Below, in pieces: positions 7,532 to 10,637 of a DNA stretch of 10,637 bases. The stretch lies in contig JALTHV010000152.1 in the NCBI GenBank assembly GCA_027004315.1, positions 1 to 10,637 of the forward strand, read 5' to 3'. Source of the DNA: Deltaproteobacteria bacterium (GTDB lineage Bacteria; Desulfobacterota; Dissulfuribacteria; Dissulfuribacterales; UBA3076). Below the pieces are notes generated by a model. The model ran no database searches, was not told the origin of the DNA, and saw nothing but the letters and a program-made list of their open reading frames with translations. Every line of letters starts with the position of its first letter. The stretch's first letter is position 1. The position numbers and the translations under genes were made by a program.

Positions 7532-7744
7532 ATGAAGGAAAAAATTCACCCAAAATATTACAAGGCCAAGGTAAAGTGTGCCTGTGGCAATGAATTTGAG
7601 GTAGGTTCGACTAGAAAAGAGATCAAGGTAGAGATCTGCTCTAAATGTCATCCATTCTTTACCGGAAAGCAGAAACTCGTAGACACAGCAGGAAGGGTAG
7701 AAAAATTCTACCGCAAGTATGGCAATAAACCAAAAGAGGCCTGA
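7532..7744 (+). CDS. rpmE: Large ribosomal subunit protein bL31 (zinc-binding form)
   Basis: bL31 bridges the two ribosomal subunits near the central protuberance. The 70-residue protein starts MKEKIHPKYY and contains the near-invariant CSKCHPFFTGKQK (36-48). Cysteines 16, 18, 36 and 39 are all present, so this is the zinc-carrying type rather than the cysteine-free paralogue used under zinc limitation. GAGG about eight bases before ATG 7532 is a good ribosome site. The gap to rho is only 40 bp, so the two are probably co-transcribed; rho next to rpmE is a common arrangement. A terminator-like hairpin lies downstream at 7887-7929. Confidence 0.96.
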   Translation: MKEKIHPKYYKAKVKCACGNEFEVGSTRKEIKVEICSKCHPFFTGKQKLVDTAGRVEKFYRKYGNKPKEA

Positions 7745-7799
7745 TTCTCCTGAGAACCTATCTATGGTCTTGTTTCATTCTTTCTACCTCTAGTAAAAT

Positions 7800-7863
7800 G
7801 TAACTGTTCACATCTCCCCCGGGGACGTGGAGGGTTGCAACAGGTGGGGGTATGAACGGTTAC
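7800..7863 (+). mobile_element. Palindromic IS66-like mini-element, copy 2 (complete, 64 bp)
   Basis: The ends are GTAACTGTTCA (7800-7810) and TGAACGGTTAC (7853-7863), inverted repeats with one mismatch. Inside, CCCCC and GGGGG also pair across a core of about 25 bases containing ggttgcaacagg, so the element folds as one hairpin. It is flanked by a perfect 8-bp direct repeat, agtaaaat, at 7792-7799 and 7864-7871. GTAA termini with 8-bp target duplications are the signature of IS66-family transposition (established). The element is far too short to encode a transposase, so it is non-autonomous. It sits between rpmE and prfA, upstream of the terminator-like hairpin. Confidence 0.85.
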
Positions 7864-7886
7864 AGTAAAATCCATTTTTTGAAAAG

Positions 7887-7929
7887 TCGCTCCTCACCTC
7901 TGGGCCTTTGAGCGAAATCACTTTTTTTT
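7887..7929 (+). terminator. Possible terminator after rpmE
   Basis: TCGCTC (7887-7892) pairs with GAGCGA (7910-7915), followed six bases later by eight T residues (7922-7929). The stem is short, the loop is 17 nt and the T run is not immediately adjacent, so termination may be partial. If active, it separates rho-rpmE from prfA-prmC. No strong promoter is visible between it and prfA. Confidence 0.4.
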
Positions 7930-7987
7930 GTAATCATAGATAAATACATTATTCAGAAAGTTGAGTTATTGTGTATCACACCTTGAG

Positions 7988-9049
7988 ATGTTAGCCAAAC
8001 TTCAAGAATTAGAAAACAGATACCAAGCCCTGGAGAAAGAGCTCAGTGATCCTGACTTAATGAAGGACCAAAAGAGGTATCAGGAAATTGCAAAAGAGCA
8101 TGCCGATCTGAACAAAATTGTCCTGGCTTACCGCCAGTACCGTGAGCTGCTCAAACGGATTGACGACGACAAGGGACTGCTCAAGGACCCCGACCCGGAG
8201 ATCCAGCAACTCGCATGGGCAGAGCATAAGGAATTTGAGGAGAAAAAGCAGAAACTTGAGCAACGGATGAAGTCTCTGCTCCTGCCTAAGGACCCCAACG
8301 ACGAAAAGAACGTAATTTTAGAAATCAGGGCCGGCATAGGCGGAGATGAGGCTGCACTCTTTGCAGCGGATCTCTTCCGCATGTATAGCCACTATGCTGA
8401 ACGTAAAAACTGGAAGGTAGAGGTATTGACTGCCCATTATACTGGGATCGGAGGATTCAAGGAGATCATAGCACTTGTCTCAGGGGATAGGGTCTACAGC
8501 CGCCTGAAGTACGAGTGTGGCACCCATAGGGTCCAGAGAGTACCTGATACAGAGGCCCAGGGACGCATCCATACGTCTGCCGTCACTGTGGCTGTACTCC
8601 CGGAGGCCAGTGAGGTAGACGTAGACATTGATCCAGATGACCTCCGCATTGATGTATATCGTTCCTCAGGGGCAGGAGGACAACATGTCAACAAGACAAG
8701 CTCTGCTGTACGTATCACCCATATACCGACTGGTATGGTTGTACAGTGTCAAGATGAGCGCTCACAGCACAAGAACAAGGCCAAGGCCATGAAGGTGCTA
8801 TCTGCGCGTCTCCTGGATCTGAAACGTAGTGAACAGGAATCCCAGGTCTCAGAAGAACGCCGGAGCATGGTAGGTACGGGGGACAGGAGCGGGCGTATCC
8901 GTACCTATAATTTTCCCCAAGGAAGATTGACCGATCACCGCATAGGCCTTACTCTATATCGTCTTGAGTCCATAATGGACGGGGATATAGACGAGATTAT
9001 AGAGGCCCTTGGGACCCACTATCAGGCACAGGCCATGGCCCAGGGGTAA
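7988..9049 (+). CDS. prfA: Peptide chain release factor 1
   Basis: RF1 reads UAA and UAG in the ribosomal A site and triggers peptide release. With ATG 7988 the protein has 353 residues (E. coli 360). The helical N-terminal domain opens MLAKLQELENRYQALEKEL. The codon-recognition PxT motif is PDT (186-188), within RVPDTEAQGRIHTSAVTVAV, which marks RF1 rather than RF2. The catalytic GGQ is 230-232 in SSGAGGQHVNKTSSAVR. A TTG nine codons upstream is in frame, but homologues start at this ATG; the ribosome site is weak (GAG adjoining). The UAA stop is made by the GTAA end of the mobile element at 9046. Removing the element and one 8-bp repeat restores GGT CTA TGA, so the ancestral protein ended in an extra Leu and used UGA. 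Confidence 0.96.
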   Translation: MLAKLQELENRYQALEKELSDPDLMKDQKRYQEIAKEHADLNKIVLAYRQYRELLKRIDDDKGLLKDPDPEIQQLAWAEHKEFEEKKQKLEQRMKSLLLPKDPNDEKNVILEIRAGIGGDEAALFAADLFRMYSHYAERKNWKVEVLTAHYTGIGGFKEIIALVSGDRVYSRLKYECGTHRVQRVPDTEAQGRIHTSAVTVAVLPEASEVDVDIDPDDLRIDVYRSSGAGGQHVNKTSSAVRITHIPTGMVVQCQDERSQHKNKAKAMKVLSARLLDLKRSEQESQVSEERRSMVGTGDRSGRIRTYNFPQGRLTDHRIGLTLYRLESIMDGDIDEIIEALGTHYQAQAMAQG

Positions 9050-9106
9050 CCTCACATTCCCCCGGGGACGTGGACGGTTGCAACAGGAGGGGGTGTGAAC
9101 AGTTAC
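9046..9106 (+). mobile_element. Palindromic IS66-like mini-element, copy 3 (complete, 61 bp), at the prfA/prmC junction
   Basis: It begins GTAAC (9046) and ends GTGAACAGTTAC (9106). The core, CCCCCGGGGACGTGG then ACGGTTGCAACAGG, matches copies 1 and 2. The left end is three bases shorter than in copy 2. A perfect 8-bp direct repeat, gcccaggg, flanks it at 9038-9045 and 9107-9114. The element overlaps the last codons of prfA, whose TAA (9047-9049) it supplies. Its full length is also open in the prmC frame. The duplicated right copy of gcccaggg restores the bases just upstream of the prmC ATG, including a weak AGGG ribosome site. Confidence 0.9.
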
Positions 9107-9117
9107 GCCCAGGGTCT

Positions 9118-9987
9118 ATGACCATAGCCCAGGTCCTCGACTCCGCATCCAGACAACTCACCAGGGCCCACATAGAGAATCCACGACTGGAGGCCGAGGT
9201 CCTGCTGGCCTATGTCTTAAGAAGAGAACGGCCCTGGCTTTATCTCCATTCTGATCTATCTCTTGAGGACCCTCTAATTAGAGAGTTTATGGCCCTTGTT
9301 GCGCGGAGGGCCATGCATGAACCCACTGCCTATATATTAGGTCAAAGGGAATTCTGGTCTCTCTCCTTTAGGGTGACTAGGGATACCTTGATCCCCAGGC
9401 CTGAGACCGAGCTGGTCGTAGAAACTGCCCTTTCCATAATAAAACACGAGGGATGGACAAGGCCCCTTATACTGGATCTGGGTACTGGGTGCGGCATTCT
9501 GGCGATAACACTCGCGCATGAGGTCCCTGAGGCCACTGTCCTGGCGACAGACAGATCCTTTCCCGCCCTGATCCTGGCACGCCAGAATGCCGGGAGACTG
9601 AGAGTAGGATCGAGGACATACATGGTACAGGCAGACTGGATCTGTCCGTTTAGATTGCGTGATACAGGTATCCGGGGATTTGACCTGATTGTCAGCAATC
9701 CACCCTATGTGGCCTATAGGGCCAGGGAGTTCATAGCCAAAGAAATATTGGATTATGAACCAGAACAGGCCCTCTTTACCGGAGAAAATGGTCTAAAAGA
9801 AGTCACCAAACTCATCAAGGCAGTGCCCGGAATACTCCACAGAGGGGCATGGTTTGTCTGCGAAATTGGGTGGGATCAGGGAAGACAGGCCCTCCAAACG
9901 GCCTTAGCCACTGATATGTACAGACATGCAGAGATAAAAAGGGATCTATCTGGAAGAGACAGGGTCTTGGTGGCACAGAGTAGCTAG
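9118..9987 (+). CDS. prmC: Release factor glutamine N5-methyltransferase
   Basis: PrmC uses S-adenosylmethionine to methylate the glutamine of the GGQ motif in RF1 and RF2, which raises their release activity; its RF1 substrate is encoded immediately upstream. The protein has 289 residues (E. coli 277). The N-terminal helical substrate-binding domain runs to about residue 85. Then come LIPRPETELVVE (91-102), the SAM-binding DLGTGCG (120-126) and the catalytic NPPY (194-197). I chose ATG 9118. A GTG at 9070 in the same frame would add 16 residues, but these are all encoded by the mobile element and its flanking repeat. Without that element ATG 9118 would overlap the prfA stop as ATGA. AGGG (9111-9114) lies only three bases upstream, so translation was probably coupled to prfA. 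Confidence 0.94.
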   Translation: MTIAQVLDSASRQLTRAHIENPRLEAEVLLAYVLRRERPWLYLHSDLSLEDPLIREFMALVARRAMHEPTAYILGQREFWSLSFRVTRDTLIPRPETELVVETALSIIKHEGWTRPLILDLGTGCGILAITLAHEVPEATVLATDRSFPALILARQNAGRLRVGSRTYMVQADWICPFRLRDTGIRGFDLIVSNPPYVAYRAREFIAKEILDYEPEQALFTGENGLKEVTKLIKAVPGILHRGAWFVCEIGWDQGRQALQTALATDMYRHAEIKRDLSGRDRVLVAQSS

Positions 9988-9988
9988 G

Positions 9989-10015
9989 TAATCTGTGTAA
10001 TCTGCGACATCTGTG
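9989..10015 (+). repeat. Three tandem 9-bp units after prmC
   Basis: TAATCTGTG (9989-9997), TAATCTGCG (9998-10006) and ACATCTGTG (10007-10015) follow directly on the prmC stop. The units differ at one to three positions. This looks like a short intergenic tandem repeat rather than coding sequence. Confidence 0.5.
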
Positions 10016-10023
10016 GATTAAAC

Positions 10024-10055
10024 AAGGGAACTAGGCTCCTCGGTCTAGTTCCCTT
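10024..10055. terminator. Terminator hairpin between convergent prmC and rpsU
   Basis: AAGGGAACTAG (10024-10034) and CTAGTTCCCTT (10045-10055) form a perfect 11-bp stem with a 10-nt loop. On the minus strand it is followed by TTGTTT, so it should best terminate rpsU. On the plus strand the T run is minimal, so for prmC it may act weakly or protect the 3' end. Confidence 0.75.
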
Positions 10056-10061
10056 ACAACA

Positions 10062-10253
10062 TCATCTCCGTCTGCGTTGGGCCTTACGACGTCTACGCTC
10101 GGCCTCCTGCATCTTACGGCGTTTTTTTACACTTGGTTTCTCGTAAAAGCGACGATTTTTAAGTTCCCTCTGGAGTCCATCAAGTTGCATCTTTTTCTTG
10201 AGCACTCTGAGGGCCTTTTCCAGGTTGTCCTGGACCTCTACCACAATCGTCAA
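10062..10253 (-). CDS. rpsU: Small ribosomal subunit protein bS21
   Basis: bS21 binds the 30S platform near the anti-Shine-Dalgarno end of 16S rRNA and helps initiation. The 63-residue product starts MTIVVEVQDNLEKALRVLKK. It has the typical RRFYEKPSVKKRRK (34-47) and a basic tail, AERRRRKAQRRRR. The start is TTG 10253: the strong GGAAGGGGGG (10270-10261) lies seven bases upstream. An internal GTG at 10244 would lie too far from it. A non-ATG start behind a strong ribosome site is notable. It converges on prmC, with a shared hairpin at 10024-10055, and lies downstream of tRNA-Arg on the same strand, but a terminator between them suggests its own promoter. Confidence 0.95.
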   Translation of the reverse strand: MTIVVEVQDNLEKALRVLKKKMQLDGLQRELKNRRFYEKPSVKKRRKMQEAERRRRKAQRRRR

Positions 10254-10260
10254 AAGGTAT

Positions 10261-10270
10261 CCCCCCTTCC
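10261..10270 (-). promoter_or_regulatory. Strong ribosome binding site of rpsU
   Basis: On the minus strand the sequence GGAAGGGGGG ends seven bases before TTG 10253. It fixes the non-ATG start of rpsU. Confidence 0.65.
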
Positions 10271-10284
10271 TACGTTATTTTTTT

Positions 10285-10311
10285 GTTATATCTTCCCATT
10301 CCTACACCCAA
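10285..10311 (-). promoter_or_regulatory. Possible rpsU promoter
   Basis: The minus strand has TATAAC (10290-10285), a good -10 box, about 32 bases before the rpsU start. The best -35, TTGGGT (10311-10306), is only 15 bp away, shorter than ideal. It lies after the tRNA-Arg terminator, where an rpsU promoter would be expected. Confidence 0.3.
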
Positions 10312-10340
10312 TCTTTTGGATGATAACAGCCAATGCCCCC

Positions 10341-10365
10341 AAAAGCCAGTCCTAACAGGATTGGC
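10341..10365 (-). terminator. Intrinsic terminator of tRNA-Arg
   Basis: On the minus strand GCCAATCC (10365-10358), loop TGTTA, GGACTGGC (10352-10345) form an 8-bp stem with one mismatch, followed directly by TTTT (10344-10341). It begins 11 bases after the tRNA 3' end. Confidence 0.65.
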
Positions 10366-10375
10366 CTATTCACAA

Positions 10376-10452
10376 TGGTGGGCGATGGGCGATTCGAACG
10401 CCCGACCTTTGGCTTCGGAGGCCAACGCTCTATCCAACTGAGCTAATCGCCC
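10376..10452 (-). tRNA. tRNA-Arg (anticodon CCG)
   Basis: The minus strand gives acceptor GGGCGAT (10452-10446) pairing with ATCGCCC. The D arm is GCTC-AGTTGGATA-GAGC. The anticodon stem TTGGC/GCCAA holds loop CTCCGAA, with anticodon CCG complementary to 10416-10418. The T arm is GGGCG-TTCGAAT-CGCCC. The discriminator is A and CCA is encoded (10378-10376), 77 nt in all. It reads the arginine codon CGG. Confidence 0.97.
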
Positions 10453-10473
10453 TTTTTTATATGTAATTATCCA

Positions 10474-10545
10474 CTGGATCCCTGCTTTCACAGGATGGGC
10501 AGGCAGTCACATTCAGATGTCATCCCGGCAAAAACCAAAATCCAG
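10474..10545. repeat. Degenerate 72-bp palindromic repeat
   Basis: Outer arms CTGGAT (10474-10479) and ATCCAG (10540-10545) bound two inner pieces. The left piece (ATCCcTG, ctttca, CAGGAT) still folds as a hairpin; the right piece (catcccggcaaaaacc) has lost most of its pairing. It resembles the common REP-like repeats built on CTGGATtCCCGCTTTCGCGGG, in worn form. Confidence 0.45.
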
Positions 10546-10583
10546 ATATCTTACTCCGACCTATTGAGGACTTATACCTCGAT

Positions 10584-10612
10584 AGCTTAATTTGGTCTTT
10601 AGGGGTTGTCAA
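10584..10612 (-). promoter_or_regulatory. Weak promoter candidate upstream of tRNA-Arg
   Basis: The minus strand has TTGACA (10612-10607), 17 bp, then TAAGCT (10589-10584). The -35 is perfect, but the -10 matches at only three positions, and the start would be about 125 nt before the tRNA. A closer promoter could exist in the A/T-rich bases next to the tRNA. Confidence 0.25.
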
Positions 10613-10637
10613 TCCGGATCAAATGCTGTCAAATATA

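Noticed and set aside
7961..7987. Upstream TTG start for prfA
   Set aside because: The extra nine residues do not resemble RF1 N-termini, and ATG 7988 gives the typical beginning MLAKLQELENRY.
10077..10355. 92-codon plus-strand frame over rpsU
   Set aside because: It is antisense to the clear bS21 gene and runs into the tRNA-Arg terminator.

Overview
The window reads as a chromosomal housekeeping segment of a Gram-negative bacterium. The mix of a class A penicillin-binding protein, an E. coli-like Rho, a four-cysteine bL31, a very basic 63-residue bS21 and the order rho-rpmE-prfA-prmC fits a deltaproteobacterial (Desulfobacterota-type) genome of moderate GC. That placement is inference from gene order and protein style, not from a search.

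Layout. The left 1.9 kb holds uvrC on the minus strand, running off the left edge, with tRNA-Pro(UGG) upstream of it. A divergent 314-bp gap leads to a plus-strand pair, a class A penicillin-binding protein and a ketopantoate reductase (panE), joined by an ATGA stop/start overlap. A 743-bp non-coding stretch follows, with a good sigma70-type promoter, a 116-bp palindromic repeat and several RNA hairpins; it probably forms a long leader for rho. Then come rho, rpmE (bL31), prfA (RF1) and prmC (the methyltransferase that modifies the GGQ motif of release factors). On the right, convergent on the minus strand, are rpsU (bS21) and tRNA-Arg(CCG), each with a terminator-like hairpin, and a degenerate palindromic repeat.

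The genes serve mainly transcription termination (Rho), translation (bL31, RF1, PrmC, bS21, two tRNAs), DNA repair (UvrC) and envelope/cofactor synthesis (penicillin-binding protein, PanE). prfA and prmC are directly linked in function, since PrmC methylates the protein made by its neighbour.

The unusual content is a family of tiny (61-64 bp) palindromic elements present three times: at the 3' end of uvrC, between rpmE and prfA, and exactly at the prfA/prmC junction. They begin GTAAC and end GTTAC. The two complete copies are each flanked by a perfect 8-bp direct repeat. These are features expected of non-autonomous elements moved by an IS66-family transposase; no transposase is in the window. 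The prfA/prmC copy split an ancestral ATGA overlap, supplied prfA with a new UAA stop in place of UGA, and removed one residue. The uvrC copy is read through in frame as a C-terminal extension. I found no CRISPR array, prophage, toxin-antitoxin or defence genes.
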